A DNA stretch of 34,308 nt, from contig JAVLCF010000008.1 in NCBI GenBank assembly GCA_031581195.1, positions 1-34,308 on the forward strand. The letters are read 5' to 3'. Each line of letters opens with the position of its first letter. Within the stretch, counting starts at the first letter, position 1. Origin of the DNA: Trueperaceae bacterium. GTDB taxonomy: Bacteria > Deinococcota > Deinococci > Deinococcales > Trueperaceae. Below, piece after piece: positions 8,415 to 18,342 of the stretch. The translations under genes and the position numbers were made by a program. The notes below the pieces were generated by a model. That model ran no database searches and was not told the origin of the DNA. It was given only the letters and a program-made list of their open reading frames with translations.

Positions 8415-9255
8415 GCGCCGCGCCCGCCGCTGGTTGCGCACGATCCCCTGGTTCTCCGCGAGCCTGCTCGCACTGCTGATCCTCGTCGCGCTCACCGCAC
8501 CGTGGCTCACGCCGCACGACCCCCGGCAGCAGGACCTGCTCGCGTCGTTCCTGCCGCCGGTCTGGACCGGGGCCGGGGAGGTCACCCACCCGTTCGGCAC
8601 CGACGAACTCGGTCGCGACGTCCTCGCCAACATCCTGTTCGGGCTCCGCGTCAGCCTGCTCGTCGGCTTCGGCTCCGTCGCGATCTCGGTGCTCGTCGGC
8701 ACGCCCCTGGGCCTCTGGGCCGGCTACCGCGGGGGGCGCATCGATTCGCTCCTCATGCGCCTCGTCGACGTCCAGCTGTCGCTCCCGATCATCCTCGTCG
8801 CGCTCGGCGTCCTGGCGGTCTGGGGGGCGGGCCTGTGGAAGGTGATCCTCGTCATCGGCCTCGTCGGTTGGGCGGAGGTCGCGCGCCTCGTGCGCGGCAG
8901 CGTCCTCGCCGAACGCTCCCGCGAGTACGTCACCGCCGCCGAAGCCCTCGCCGCCGGCGTCCCCCGGATCCTGTTCCGGCACGCCCTCCCCAACGTCCTC
9001 AACGCCCTGCTGGTGCTGGTGTCGGTGATGATGCCGCGCTTCATCATCCTCGAGGCGACGCTGTCCTTCCTCGGGCTGGGCGTGGCGATCGATACGCCGT
9101 CGTTGGGTCTGGCGGTCTCGCGCGGCTACGAGTACCTGTTCAGCGGGTCGTGGTGGACCAGCACCCTCCCCGGCCTCGCGCTCCTACTCCTGGTGCTCGC
9201 CGTGAACCTGCTCGGCGACTGGTTGCGCGACGCCCTCGACCCCCGCGCCGCCTGA
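8407..9255 (+). CDS. DppC/OppC-family ABC transporter permease
   Basis: A 282-residue partner permease of the DppB-type subunit. After a short cytoplasmic N-terminus and first helix, it has the family segment HPFGTDELGRDVLANILFGLRVSLLVG (about residues 60-86). The EAA-like loop REYVTAAEALAAGVPRILFRHALPNVLNALL follows near 172-202, and the C-terminal half has ILEATLSFLGLGVAIDTPSLGLAVS. Its last 72 bp overlap, on the opposite strand, the 3' end of the TVP38-like gene. It is the last gene of this importer; no ATPase genes follow. Confidence 0.92.
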   Translation: MPERRARRWLRTIPWFSASLLALLILVALTAPWLTPHDPRQQDLLASFLPPVWTGAGEVTHPFGTDELGRDVLANILFGLRVSLLVGFGSVAISVLVGTPLGLWAGYRGGRIDSLLMRLVDVQLSLPIILVALGVLAVWGAGLWKVILVIGLVGWAEVARLVRGSVLAERSREYVTAAEALAAGVPRILFRHALPNVLNALLVLVSVMMPRFIILEATLSFLGLGVAIDTPSLGLAVSRGYEYLFSGSWWTSTLPGLALLLLVLAVNLLGDWLRDALDPRAA

Positions 9256-9903
9256 CCCGCGCCGCGCCACCCACGACGCCCCCAGCCCCACCGACAGCAT
9301 CGCGCCGGAGGCCAGGAACCACCGCGCGTCGACCTGCGCCTCGCGCCACGCGAAGGTGCCCTCGAGCGCCGCCCCCGCCCACACGACCGCCAGCAGGCCC
9401 GGCGCGCCCCCCAGCGCGGTGGCGGCGACGAACGGTCCGAACGGCGCGCGAGCGGCGCCCGCGACGACGTTGACCGCGTCCCCCGGCAGCGACGCCAGGC
9501 GCGCGAACAGCGTCGCCCGGAAGGCGTTGCGGTGCAGCGACGCCCGCCACCGCGCGAGCCGACCCCCCGCGGGGCGGTCGGTCGGGTCGCCGCGCACGAA
9601 GCGCGCCAGGGCGTACGCCACCCCCGCCGACCCCAACACCCCCGCCCAGGCGACGGCCGCCCCCAGCCACGGCCCGAGCGCCCACCCGGCGAACAGCGTC
9701 AGGACGGTCGAGGGGAACAACAGCACGCCCCGCACCAGGTAGGCCGCGAGGACGCCGGGCACGACCCAGCGGCCGGTCGCGAGCGCCTCGAGGCCGCCGG
9801 CGCTGGCGCCGGCCGGGCCCAAGCCCGACCACCAGGCGCCCCCCCACGCGAGGGCCAGGAGGACCGCCCAGACGCCCAGCAGGCGCGCGCGGCGGGCGGT
9901 CAC
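9184..9903 (-). CDS. TVP38/TMEM64 (SNARE-associated, DedA-like) membrane protein
   Basis: A 239-residue multi-span membrane protein of the TVP38/DedA superfamily, whose members are linked to lipid scrambling, membrane homeostasis or metal/proton handling. The visible signature is FPSTVLTLFAGWALGPWLGAAVAW followed by RLASLPGDAVNVVAGAARAPFGPF, the family's PGD...N..AG loop. About five or six hydrophobic segments are seen. The GTG start at 9903 overlaps the surE stop (GTGA), so it is translationally coupled to surE. The hydrophilic C-terminal tail (about 25 residues) is encoded antisense to the permease gene opposite. Its role in the purine cluster is unclear. Confidence 0.82.
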   Translation of the reverse strand: MTARRARLLGVWAVLLALAWGGAWWSGLGPAGASAGGLEALATGRWVVPGVLAAYLVRGVLLFPSTVLTLFAGWALGPWLGAAVAWAGVLGSAGVAYALARFVRGDPTDRPAGGRLARWRASLHRNAFRATLFARLASLPGDAVNVVAGAARAPFGPFVAATALGGAPGLLAVVWAGAALEGTFAWREAQVDARWFLASGAMLSVGLGASWVARRGSGGAGVEGVAQPVAEQVHGEHQE

Positions 9904-10643
9904 GCCCCCGGGTCGGGCCGCTCGTTCAGGACCTCCGCGAAGCGGTCGCCGTCGGTGAGGTCCAGGCGCAGCGGCGTGAGCGAGCCGTACCCCTGCTCGA
10001 TCGCCCACCGGTCGGTGTCCGGCTCGACGCGTTCGCGGGGGCGTTCGGCGAACCAGTAGTGGCGGCGCCCCATCGGGTCCTCGCCGGGGATGACGAGCCC
10101 CTCGTAGTGCCGGACCGACATCCGCGTCCAGCGCAGCCCCTTGGGCTCGAGCGGGAAGTTCGCGTTCAGGAGCGGCAGGTGCGGGATCGCCAGGAACGTC
10201 TCGATGACCTGCGCGACGTACGGCTCGAGGGCGGAGAAGTCCGGTTCCGCGCCGGCCTCGTCGACCGGCGCGCTGAAGGCGACGGCGGGGATGCCGAGGA
10301 ACGACGCCTGCTTGGCGGCGGCGACCGTACCGGAGTGCCAGATGTTGTGGCCGATGTTGAGGCCCAGGTTGATGCCGGTGAGCACCAGATCCACCTTGTC
10401 CCAATGGTGCGCCCCGAGCGCGACGCAGTCGGCGGGGGTGCCGTCGACGCGGTACGCCTCGATCCCCTCGATGCGGGTCTCGGTGTAGTGCAGCGGGCGC
10501 CGCACCGTGATCGCGTGACTCATCGCCGACTGCTCGACGTCGGGCGCGACGACGCGGACGTCCCCGAACCGCTGAGCGACGCGCGCGAGGGTGTGGAGGC
10601 CGGGACTGTGGACGCCGTCGTCGTTGCTGACCAGGATGCGCAT
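9900..10643 (-). CDS. surE: 5'/3'-nucleotidase SurE
   Basis: A 247-residue SurE nucleoside-monophosphate phosphatase. The metal-site residues are all present: Asp8 and Asp9 in MRILVSNDDG, Ser39 in VVAPDVEQSAMSH, and Asn92 in LTGINLGLNIG. HSGTVAAAKQASFLGIPAVAFS is also typical. It removes phosphate from 5'- or 3'-nucleotides to give nucleosides. Sitting after a nucleoside importer and adenine deaminase, it fits purine salvage here, rather than the pcm/nlpD stress context seen in enterobacteria. The ATG at 10643 lacks a ribosome site but is 6 nt after TAGCCT. Confidence 0.95.
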   Translation of the reverse strand: MRILVSNDDGVHSPGLHTLARVAQRFGDVRVVAPDVEQSAMSHAITVRRPLHYTETRIEGIEAYRVDGTPADCVALGAHHWDKVDLVLTGINLGLNIGHNIWHSGTVAAAKQASFLGIPAVAFSAPVDEAGAEPDFSALEPYVAQVIETFLAIPHLPLLNANFPLEPKGLRWTRMSVRHYEGLVIPGEDPMGRRHYWFAERPRERVEPDTDRWAIEQGYGSLTPLRLDLTDGDRFAEVLNERPDPGA

Positions 10644-10649
10644 GGGGCC

Positions 10650-10655
10650 AGGCTA
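10650..10655 (-). promoter_or_regulatory. -10 box for possible leaderless surE transcript
   Basis: TAGCCT on the minus strand, then 6 nt, then the surE ATG. No Shine-Dalgarno sequence lies in the 65-nt gap after the adenine deaminase gene. No -35 match is seen. Confidence 0.45.
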
Positions 10656-10708
10656 CCGCTTGGCGACCGGCGGCGGCGGGGACGAGGGGGGCGCGGCCGT
10701 CGCCGCGC

Positions 10709-12559
10709 TCACGTCGAGGTGGGGGCGGGCCCGTACGGCACCGGCACCAGCCGGGCCTCCCGGACGTCGACGAGCCCGCGGTCGGTGAGCTTGAGGTCGG
10801 GGATGACGGCCAACCCGAGGAACGACAGCGCCATCAACGGCGAGGGCAGCGTGACGCCCAGCGACGCCGCGGCGGCGTCGAGGGCATCCAGGGCGTCCGC
10901 CACCGCGTCGAGCGGCGCGTCGGTGAGGAGCCCCCCGAACGGAAGCGCCAACTCCGCGAGGACGGCGCCGTCCTCGACCGCCACCAGCCCACCCCCGAGC
11001 GCCGCCACGCGCTTCAGCGCCACGGCGATCGACGGCGCGTCCGCCCCGACCGCCATCAGGTTGTGGTGGTCGTGCCCGACGCTGCACGCGAGCGCCCCCC
11101 GCTCGAGCGTGAAGCCCTGGACGTACGCCGCGGCGCTGCGCCCGTGCACCCCGTGGCGTTCGGTGCACGTCAGCAACGCCAGGTCCCGGGCGGGGTCGGC
11201 CGCGAGGCGCCCGGCATCCACGCGCGGCGTCGCCTCGCGCGCGTCGGTCGCGAGGCTCCCCGGCCGCACCCCGACGACCGGGACCGGTGCGCCCGGGTCG
11301 CCGTCGCGCCAGCGGAGCGCAGCGTCGAGCGACGCCGCGACGTCGGCCGGCACCGTCACGCTCGCCGCGAGGCCGGCCCCCGCGGCGCCCACCCCCGGGT
11401 CGTCCGGCCCGGCGAGCGGCGCGACGAGCGCCCCGTCGCGCGCCACCTCGCGGCCGCCCTTGAACACGCGCACGGCGTGCAGGTCACCGAGGTCCGCCCC
11501 CCAGGCGGTCAGGTCGGCGAGGTAACCGGGCGCGACCGCTCCGCGGCGCGGCAGCCGGTAGTGCCGAGCGACGTTCCACGTCGCCGCCGCGAGCGCGGCG
11601 AGCGGGTCCGCGCCGGCCCGAATCGCGGTGCGGACCGCGTGGTCGACCCCCCCGAGCCGGAGGAGGTCGTGGGGGAGTTGGTCGTCGCTGCAGAAGCCGA
11701 GGCGTTCGGCGCGGGCGGCGTCGAACAACGGGGCGAGGGCGGCGGCGTCCTTGGCGACCGACCCCTCGCGGACGAACAGGAACATCCCCGCGCGGAGCTT
11801 CTCGAGCCCCTCCTCGAAGCGGCTGGCCTCGTGGTCGCTCTGCACGCCGGCGGCGAGGTACGCCTGCAGCGCCGAGCCCCCCAGGCCGGGGGCGTGCCCC
11901 TCGACGGTGGCGGCGGCGGCTTCGGCGACGGCGGCCTTCGCGAGCGCCTCCGGTTCGCCGGCGACGACGTCGGGGAAGCTCATGAGTTCCGCCAGGCCGA
12001 CGACGCCGTCGTCGCCCATCAGGGTGCGGATCGCGTCGGCGTCGAGGTGCGCGCCGGGCGTCTCCAGCGCGGTCGAGGGGACGCAGGACGGCACCGTCGC
12101 GAACACGTCGAACGGGAGGCCCCGCGCGGCGGCGAGGAGCCAGCGCACGGCGGGCACGCCGGCGACGTTGGCGACCTCGTGCGGGTCGGTGATCACGCCG
12201 GTCACGCCGCGCGGGAGGACCGCTTCGGCGTAGCGGGCGGGCGTCACGAGCGACGACTCGAGGTGCATGTGCCCGTCCAGCAGGCCGGGGGTGAGCAGCG
12301 CCCCGGGCAGCTCCAGCGTGGCGGCGGCCGGGGGACGGTCGCCACGGGCGGCGGCGGCGGGCGACACGACCGCCGCGATCCAGCGGCCCGTGATCAACAC
12401 GTCGGCGGGGCGGGCCTCCCGGACGAACGGGTCGAGGACGTGCGCACCGCGCAGGTGCAGGTCCGCCGGCGCGCGGCCGGTCGCGACGTCCACCAGCGCG
12501 CGGCGGGCGTCGGGGCCGGGAAGCGAACCGGGGTCGGGCGAAGCATCGTGGGGCGCCAT
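10709..12559 (-). CDS. ade: Adenine deaminase
   Basis: A 616-residue enzyme of the bacterial Ade type (amidohydrolase superfamily) that converts adenine to hypoxanthine and ammonia. GHMHLES (His97, His99) starts the metal site. ITDPHEVANV (His127), AELMSFPDV (Glu191), EGHAPGL (His222), SDHE (His243) and FCSDDQ (Asp292) are the expected further positions. The C-terminal domain has the Ade-specific VGHDHHNLMAVG and PFGGLLTD segments, and ALSFLGLAVIPDLKLTDRGLVDV near the end. Length is normal. It lies between the BMP binding-protein gene and surE. The ATG at 12559 is 5 nt after a TACGCT box and has no ribosome site. Confidence 0.96.
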   Translation of the reverse strand: MAPHDASPDPGSLPGPDARRALVDVATGRAPADLHLRGAHVLDPFVREARPADVLITGRWIAAVVSPAAAARGDRPPAAATLELPGALLTPGLLDGHMHLESSLVTPARYAEAVLPRGVTGVITDPHEVANVAGVPAVRWLLAAARGLPFDVFATVPSCVPSTALETPGAHLDADAIRTLMGDDGVVGLAELMSFPDVVAGEPEALAKAAVAEAAAATVEGHAPGLGGSALQAYLAAGVQSDHEASRFEEGLEKLRAGMFLFVREGSVAKDAAALAPLFDAARAERLGFCSDDQLPHDLLRLGGVDHAVRTAIRAGADPLAALAAATWNVARHYRLPRRGAVAPGYLADLTAWGADLGDLHAVRVFKGGREVARDGALVAPLAGPDDPGVGAAGAGLAASVTVPADVAASLDAALRWRDGDPGAPVPVVGVRPGSLATDAREATPRVDAGRLAADPARDLALLTCTERHGVHGRSAAAYVQGFTLERGALACSVGHDHHNLMAVGADAPSIAVALKRVAALGGGLVAVEDGAVLAELALPFGGLLTDAPLDAVADALDALDAAAASLGVTLPSPLMALSFLGLAVIPDLKLTDRGLVDVREARLVPVPYGPAPTST

Positions 12560-12564
12560 GCCCC

Positions 12565-12570
12565 AGCGTA
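12565..12570 (-). promoter_or_regulatory. -10 box for possible leaderless ade transcript
   Basis: TACGCT on the minus strand is followed by 5 nt and the ade ATG. A GC-rich hairpin (12571-12601) lies directly upstream where a -35 box would be, and there is no Shine-Dalgarno sequence. Confidence 0.5.
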
Positions 12571-12601
12571 GCGCGGCGCCCGGGACCGCCGGGCGCCGCG
12601 C
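12571..12601 (-). repeat. Hairpin upstream of ade
   Basis: A perfect 13-bp stem (inner arms CGCGGCGCCCGG and its complement) with a 5-nt loop. It is the second of two strong hairpins in the 93-nt gap between the BMP gene and ade, and it abuts the TACGCT box. Confidence 0.65.
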
Positions 12602-12607
12602 GGGACG

Positions 12608-12639
12608 GCGTCCCCCGCCGCCGCGGCGGCGGGGGACGC
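12608..12639 (-). repeat. Perfect 32-bp palindrome after the BMP binding-protein gene
   Basis: Two 16-nt arms, each containing GTCCCCCGCCGCCG or its complement, meet without a spacer 14 nt after the BMP stop. There is no T-tract. It could be a partial terminator, an mRNA 3' stabiliser or a protein-binding palindrome. Confidence 0.7.
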
Positions 12640-12652
12640 GAGGCCGTTCGGG

Positions 12653-13804
12653 TTACTGCGGTTCGTTGTCCCAGGGGCCCACCACGCCGGGCGCGGCGAA
12701 CTCCATCGAGAGCAGGTCCCCGAGCGTCGGCAGGTAGCCGTCCTCGTAGACGAGGTTCCCGTTGCGGTCCTCGAGCGGACCCATGAACGGCTCGAACACG
12801 TCGCGGCCCTGCGCCATCTGGTCGCGACGCTCCAGCACGAGCTCGTAGACGTCGATCTCGCCGAACTCGGGGTGGTCGATCACGACGTCGCGCAGGTCGT
12901 CGACGAAACCGTCGGCGACCGGCACGCCCGGCTCGGCGCCGAGCTCGACGGCACCCTGCTCGAGCAGCCAGAAGTAGTCGACGTCCTCGAGGTTCGTGGT
13001 CGTGTAGGTCCCGTCGAGGACCTTCTCGAGGATGTCGACGTAGATCGTGTCCCAGTGCACCAGCTGGCCCGACGCCACGTGGTCGGGCGCGAACTCGACC
13101 ATGCTCGCGTAGTGCGAGAAGCCGGGGTAGCCGCGGTCGGCGGCGACCTGGATCACGGTCGGGGTGTCCTCGGTGAAGGCCAGGACGTCGGCGCCGTTCG
13201 CCATGAGCGCCTCGCTGGCCTCGGTCGCGCCGGCGGGATCGAACCAGTTGTACAGCCAGCGCACGGCGACCTCGGCGTCGGGGTTCACCTCGCGCGCCCC
13301 GAGGGCGAAGCCGTTGATGTGGCGCTTGACCTCGGCGATCGGGAAGGCGGCGACGTAGCCGAGGTTCCCCGTCTCCGACAACGCCGCGGCGATCAGGCCG
13401 TTGAGGTAGTACACCTGGTAGAAGTCCGCCATGTAGGTCAGCACGTTCGGGGCGCGGGAGATGCCCGTGCCCCACCCGAAGATCACGTCGGGGTAGCGCT
13501 GCGCGGCGGCGAGGATGCCGTCGCCGTAGCCGAAGCTGGTGCCGAAGATGACGTCGGCGCCGTCGGCGACGAGCTGGTCGATGAACGCCTCGACCTCGGG
13601 CTCGGGCACGTCCTCGACGTACACCGTTTCGATGGCGTCCCCGAAGTGCTCCTGGGTGGCCTGTCGACCGAGGTCGTGGGCGTAACTGAAGCCGTAGTCG
13701 CCGACCGGGCCGACGTAGATGAAGGCCACCTTCAGGGGGTCGTCCTGAGCGGTGGCGAACGCGAGGGCGAGAAGGGCGGCGAGGGACACGAGGATGCGGC
13801 GCAT
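12653..13804 (-). CDS. BMP-family (PnrA/Med-like) nucleoside-binding protein of an ABC importer
   Basis: A 383-residue substrate-binding protein of the basic membrane protein family, whose known members bind purine nucleosides. The signal peptide is residues 1-19 (cleavage ATA/QDD) without a lipobox. Mature-protein hallmarks are KVAFIYVGPVGDYGFSYAHDLG, GADVIFGTSFGYGD, GNLGYVAAFPIAEVKRHINGFALGAREVNPD and VRWLYNWFDPAGATEASEALMANGADV. GGAGG precedes the ATG at 13804. It follows its ATPase and permeases and precedes ade, so adenosine, guanosine or a related nucleoside is the likely ligand (inference). Confidence 0.92.
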   Translation of the reverse strand: MRRILVSLAALLALAFATAQDDPLKVAFIYVGPVGDYGFSYAHDLGRQATQEHFGDAIETVYVEDVPEPEVEAFIDQLVADGADVIFGTSFGYGDGILAAAQRYPDVIFGWGTGISRAPNVLTYMADFYQVYYLNGLIAAALSETGNLGYVAAFPIAEVKRHINGFALGAREVNPDAEVAVRWLYNWFDPAGATEASEALMANGADVLAFTEDTPTVIQVAADRGYPGFSHYASMVEFAPDHVASGQLVHWDTIYVDILEKVLDGTYTTTNLEDVDYFWLLEQGAVELGAEPGVPVADGFVDDLRDVVIDHPEFGEIDVYELVLERRDQMAQGRDVFEPFMGPLEDRNGNLVYEDGYLPTLGDLLSMEFAAPGVVGPWDNEPQ

Positions 13805-13896
13805 GGGAACCTCCGTGCGGAACTGGGGACGTGGAACCGACGGGCGAACGACCGAAGCCGCGGGTGCGGCGACGGACCGGGGGGAGGGGGAGGGCG

Positions 13897-14829
13897 TCAA
13901 CGACGCCCCCGCGCGTAGGGCTCGCCGAGCGCTTCGGGCGCCCCGAAGGCGCCGGCGCCCTTGCGCACCGCGGTGACGGCGAGCGCGAGGATGGTGAAGA
14001 GGTAGGGCATCATCGTCAGCAACTGCGGCGCGAAGAACTCCTGCAGGCTGAAACTGAGGGTGAACAGAGCCCCGAAGAGCAGCGCGGCGAAGATCGCGCG
14101 GAGCGGATCCCACAGCGCGAAGATGGCGAGGGCGAGCGCGATCCAGCCGAGCCCGTTCGTCATGCCCTGGCCCCACGAGGGGCGGTAGGCGAGCGAGAGG
14201 AAGCCGCCGGCGACGCCGGCCATCGCCCCCCCGAACGTCACGGCGGCGAAGCGCACCGCGAGGACGCGGACGCCGGCGGCGTCCGCCGCCGCGGGGTTCT
14301 CCCCGACGCTGCGCACCACGAGCCCCAGGCGGGTGTGGTGGAGCACGAACCACAGCACGACGGCGGCGACGAGGCCGAGCCAACTGAGGACGTACTGCCC
14401 TTGGAACAGGGCCGGACCGAGGAGCGGGATGGAGGCGAGGAGGGGCAGGTCGACGAACTCCATCGGGGTGCCCAGGGGGCGCCCCACCCACCCGCGCCCG
14501 ATGAGGCCGGTGAGGCCGAGCCCGAAGATGGTGATGGCGAGACCGGAGACGTACTGGTTGGCGCGCAGCACGACCGACAACAGGGCGTGCAGGGCGGCGG
14601 CGGCGACGCCGGCCGCGGCGGCGGCGACGAGGCCCAGCCAGGGGTCGCCGCTGCTCTGCGCGACGACGAAGCCGGCCAACGCGCCGAGGATCATCATGCC
14701 CTCGACCCCGAGGTTCACGACGCCGGCGCGTTCGACGACGATCTCCCCGAGCGCCGCCCACAACAGCGGCGTGCTGAACGCCAGGGCGCGGGCGAGGGTC
14801 GTGAGGACCAGGGCGAGATCGACGTCCAT
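13897..14829 (-). CDS. Nucleoside-type ABC permease, second subunit (NupQ-like)
   Basis: A 310-residue BPD_transp_2-family permease. It starts MDVDLALVLTTLARALAFSTPLLWAALGEIVVERAGVVNLGVEGMMILGA, the typical start of the shorter permease in BMP-type nucleoside importers. About eight to ten hydrophobic segments follow, with VRSVGENPAAADAAGV, the conserved ENP/AA coupling segment, near residues 155-170. The ATG at 14829 overlaps the stop of the preceding permease (ATGA). The binding-protein gene follows after a 92-nt gap in which I see no convincing promoter. Confidence 0.92.
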   Translation of the reverse strand: MDVDLALVLTTLARALAFSTPLLWAALGEIVVERAGVVNLGVEGMMILGALAGFVVAQSSGDPWLGLVAAAAAGVAAAALHALLSVVLRANQYVSGLAITIFGLGLTGLIGRGWVGRPLGTPMEFVDLPLLASIPLLGPALFQGQYVLSWLGLVAAVVLWFVLHHTRLGLVVRSVGENPAAADAAGVRVLAVRFAAVTFGGAMAGVAGGFLSLAYRPSWGQGMTNGLGWIALALAIFALWDPLRAIFAALLFGALFTLSFSLQEFFAPQLLTMMPYLFTILALAVTAVRKGAGAFGAPEALGEPYARGRR

Positions 14830-15934
14830 CAGGGGCCCTCCACGGCGGCCGCGTCGGACGGCGCGCCCGCGTCGCGGGGGACGCGCACGAGGCGGTACTC
14901 GAGGATCGGTTCCGCAGCGATGATGCAGAGCAGCACCAGGCCCTGCACGACGCCGGTGATCTGGCTGGGGAGGCGTAGGGCGACCTGCATCACGTCGCCG
15001 CTCGCCGCGACCCAGCCGAGGAAGAGGGCGGTCACGAGCGCCGCAAGGGCGTTGCGGCGGGCGAGGAGCGCGACGATGATGGCGGTGTAGCCGTAGCCGA
15101 TCGAGAGGCTCCCGGGGTCGACGAGGCGGTGGTGGATGCCGGCGACCTCGCCGACGCCGGCGAGGCCGGCGGCGCCGGCGGAGACGAGGACGAGGACGAG
15201 GGTCGTGCGGAAGAAGTCGACGCCGGCGTAGCGGGCCGCCTCGGGGCTCTCACCCATCATGCGGACCTCGAAGCCGAAGCGGGTGCGCGCCAGCAACCAG
15301 GCGACCGCGGCGGCCGCGACGACCGCCAGCAGCAGGGTGGGCCAGTGCAGTCGGGTGGTGCCGACCGTCGGGAGGATCGCTGCGGCGTCGAAGCGGTCGC
15401 TGTACGCGAAGCCGGAGAGGCTCGAGCCCTTCCAGGGGCCGTTCACCAGCCAGCGCACCAGGTAGATCGCGACGTAGTTCAGCATCAACGTCGTGATGAT
15501 CTCGTTCACGCCGAGCCGCACCTTCAACAGGGCCGGCCCGAGGCCCCAGAGGGCGGCGGCGAGGAAGCCGGCGACGAACATCGCGGGGATCGTGAGGGGG
15601 GCCGGCAGGTCGACGAACAGCGCGACGCCGGCCGCGGCGACCGCGCCGACCAGGAGTTGGCCCTCCGCGCCGATGTTCCAGAAGCGGGCGCGGAAGGCGA
15701 GGGTGAGGCCGACGCCGGCCAGCATGAGCGGGATGGCGCGGCGCACGACCTCGCTGGCGCCGCGCGCGTCGAGGAGGGTGCGCTCGACGATGACGCGGGC
15801 GGCGTCGAGCGGGGCGACGCCGAACGCGGCGAACAACGCCCCCGTCACGAGCATGGCGACCACGACGGCGCCGAGCGAGACGCCCCAGACGAGGGCGGCG
15901 CTCGGGGCGCCGCGCCGCTCGATGCGCCAGCCGC

Positions 15935-15938
<4 letters not shown>
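14829..15938 (-). CDS. Nucleoside-type ABC permease, first subunit (NupP-like)
   Basis: A 369-residue BPD_transp_2-family permease. Key segments are RAIPLMLAGVGLTLAFRARFWNIGAEGQLLVGA (about 66-98), LKVRLGVNEIITTLMLNYVAIYLVRWLVNGPW (about 137-168) and VRMMGESPEAARYAGVDF, the coupling loop (about 223-240). All are typical of the longer permease of BMP-type nucleoside importers. It overlaps both neighbours by 4 bp (ATGA), so ATPase and both permeases form one translational unit. Confidence 0.92.
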
Positions 15939-17536
<1,598 letters not shown>

Positions 17537-17542
17537 GCGGCC

Positions 17543-17571
17543 AACATAGCCCGCCGGGAACCGGCACGCAA
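17543..17571 (-). promoter_or_regulatory. Proximal promoter of the nucleoside importer operon
   Basis: On the minus strand TTGCGT (17566-17571), 17 nt, TATGTT (17543-17548), 6 nt, then the GTG start. This would give a leaderless mRNA. It lies downstream of a second, stronger promoter. Confidence 0.45.
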
Positions 17572-17608
17572 GGGGGGCTCCGGCGAGTCTCCGCTCTCCG
17601 GATGATTC

Positions 17609-17621
17609 ACCTTCGAAAGGT
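17609..17621. promoter_or_regulatory. Palindromic operator candidate for the nucleoside importer operon
   Basis: ACCTT-N3-AAGGT lies just downstream of the distal promoter's predicted start (about +4 to +16), a typical repressor position. The regulator is unknown; a purine-sensing repressor would make sense. Confidence 0.45.
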
Positions 17622-17630
17622 ATTCTGGCG

Positions 17631-17660
17631 AGCGTACGTCAGGGCCGCGTCATGTGTCAA
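17631..17660 (-). promoter_or_regulatory. Distal promoter of the nucleoside importer operon
   Basis: TTGACA (17655-17660), 18 nt, TACGCT (17631-17636) on the minus strand: the same two hexamers and spacing as the dnaK promoter. The predicted start is near 17624, giving an 88-nt leader. Confidence 0.7.
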
Positions 17661-17662
17661 GC

Positions 17663-17694
17663 CCGGGGGCGCGCCGCGTTCGCGCCGCCCCCGG
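17663..17694 (-). terminator. Hairpin after the NifU-like gene
   Basis: A 9-bp GC stem, CCGGGGGCG and its complement, with a 14-nt loop, 13 nt after the stop of the NifU-like gene and 2 nt before the -35 box of the next promoter. There is no T-tract, so termination is plausible but unproved. Confidence 0.5.
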
Positions 17695-17707
17695 TCGGGC
17701 CGCGGCC

Positions 17708-18298
17708 TCAGTCGGCCAGCGGGCTGTCGGCCCCGTCGACCTCGTGCGGCAGGTAGTACGGGTTCTCGCCGGCGGCGTGATCGGTTTTGTCGACGACCGC
17801 GACGATCTCGGGGACCTGTTCCTTGACCATGCGGTCGACCCCGTGCTTGAGGGTCACGTCGGCGGCGCCGCACCCCTGGCAGCCGCCCCCGAACTCGATG
17901 ATCGCCTTGCCCTCCTCGACGCCGACGAGCTTCACCTCGCCGCCGTGGCCGGCGACGCCGGGGTTCACCATGGTGTCGAGGACGTCCTGGACCTTCTGCG
18001 CGACCGGGTCGTCCCAACTGGGGCTCTCGAAGAAGACGCGGAAGCCGGACTTCATGACGTCGTCGACGAAGTCGACGCTGGCGCCGTCGAGCTGTTGCGC
18101 GCTGAGGGGGTCCATGAGGACGTCGAAGCCGCCGCCGTCGTGGACGACGTCCCCCTCGTCGCGGTCGTCGTCCTTGACGAGCCAGAGCTTCGGTTCGGCG
18201 CGGGTGCCGGCGATGCGCAGGGCGCTCACGCCCTGGCCCTTCTGCGCCTCGAGGAACTGCTTGACGCGCTCGCGCGCGGTATCGGTGAAGTGAAGCAT
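17708..18298 (-). CDS. NfuA-like Fe-S cluster carrier (degenerate A-type domain plus NifU domain)
   Basis: A 196-residue protein. Residues 1-95 resemble an A-type (HesB/IscA) scaffold that lacks its cluster cysteines. Residues about 98-170 form a NifU C-terminal domain with GGGCQGCGAADVTL, giving the CXXC pair Cys140/Cys143 that binds a [4Fe-4S] cluster between two monomers. This matches the NfuA layout, used to deliver clusters to target enzymes, often under oxidative stress. The C-terminal 25 residues are an extra acidic tail. The ATG at 18298 has no ribosome site, only a run of C, and lies 6 nt after TATACT. Confidence 0.88.
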   Translation of the reverse strand: MLHFTDTARERVKQFLEAQKGQGVSALRIAGTRAEPKLWLVKDDDRDEGDVVHDGGGFDVLMDPLSAQQLDGASVDFVDDVMKSGFRVFFESPSWDDPVAQKVQDVLDTMVNPGVAGHGGEVKLVGVEEGKAIIEFGGGCQGCGAADVTLKHGVDRMVKEQVPEIVAVVDKTDHAAGENPYYLPHEVDGADSPLAD

Positions 18299-18304
18299 GG
18301 GGGG

Positions 18305-18310
18305 AGTATA
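18305..18310 (-). promoter_or_regulatory. -10 box for leaderless NifU-like transcript
   Basis: TATACT (5/6 match to TATAAT) on the minus strand, then six C residues and the ATG. The C-run excludes a Shine-Dalgarno site, so this is one of the clearest leaderless candidates here. Confidence 0.65.
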
Positions 18311-18342
18311 GAGGCTGGCGTCCGGCGCCGGGGGCGCGCGGC

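Noticed and set aside
13805-13896. A separate promoter for the BMP binding-protein gene
   Set aside because: A TTGACG occurs on the minus strand near the permease end, but no TANNNT box follows at 16-18 nt.
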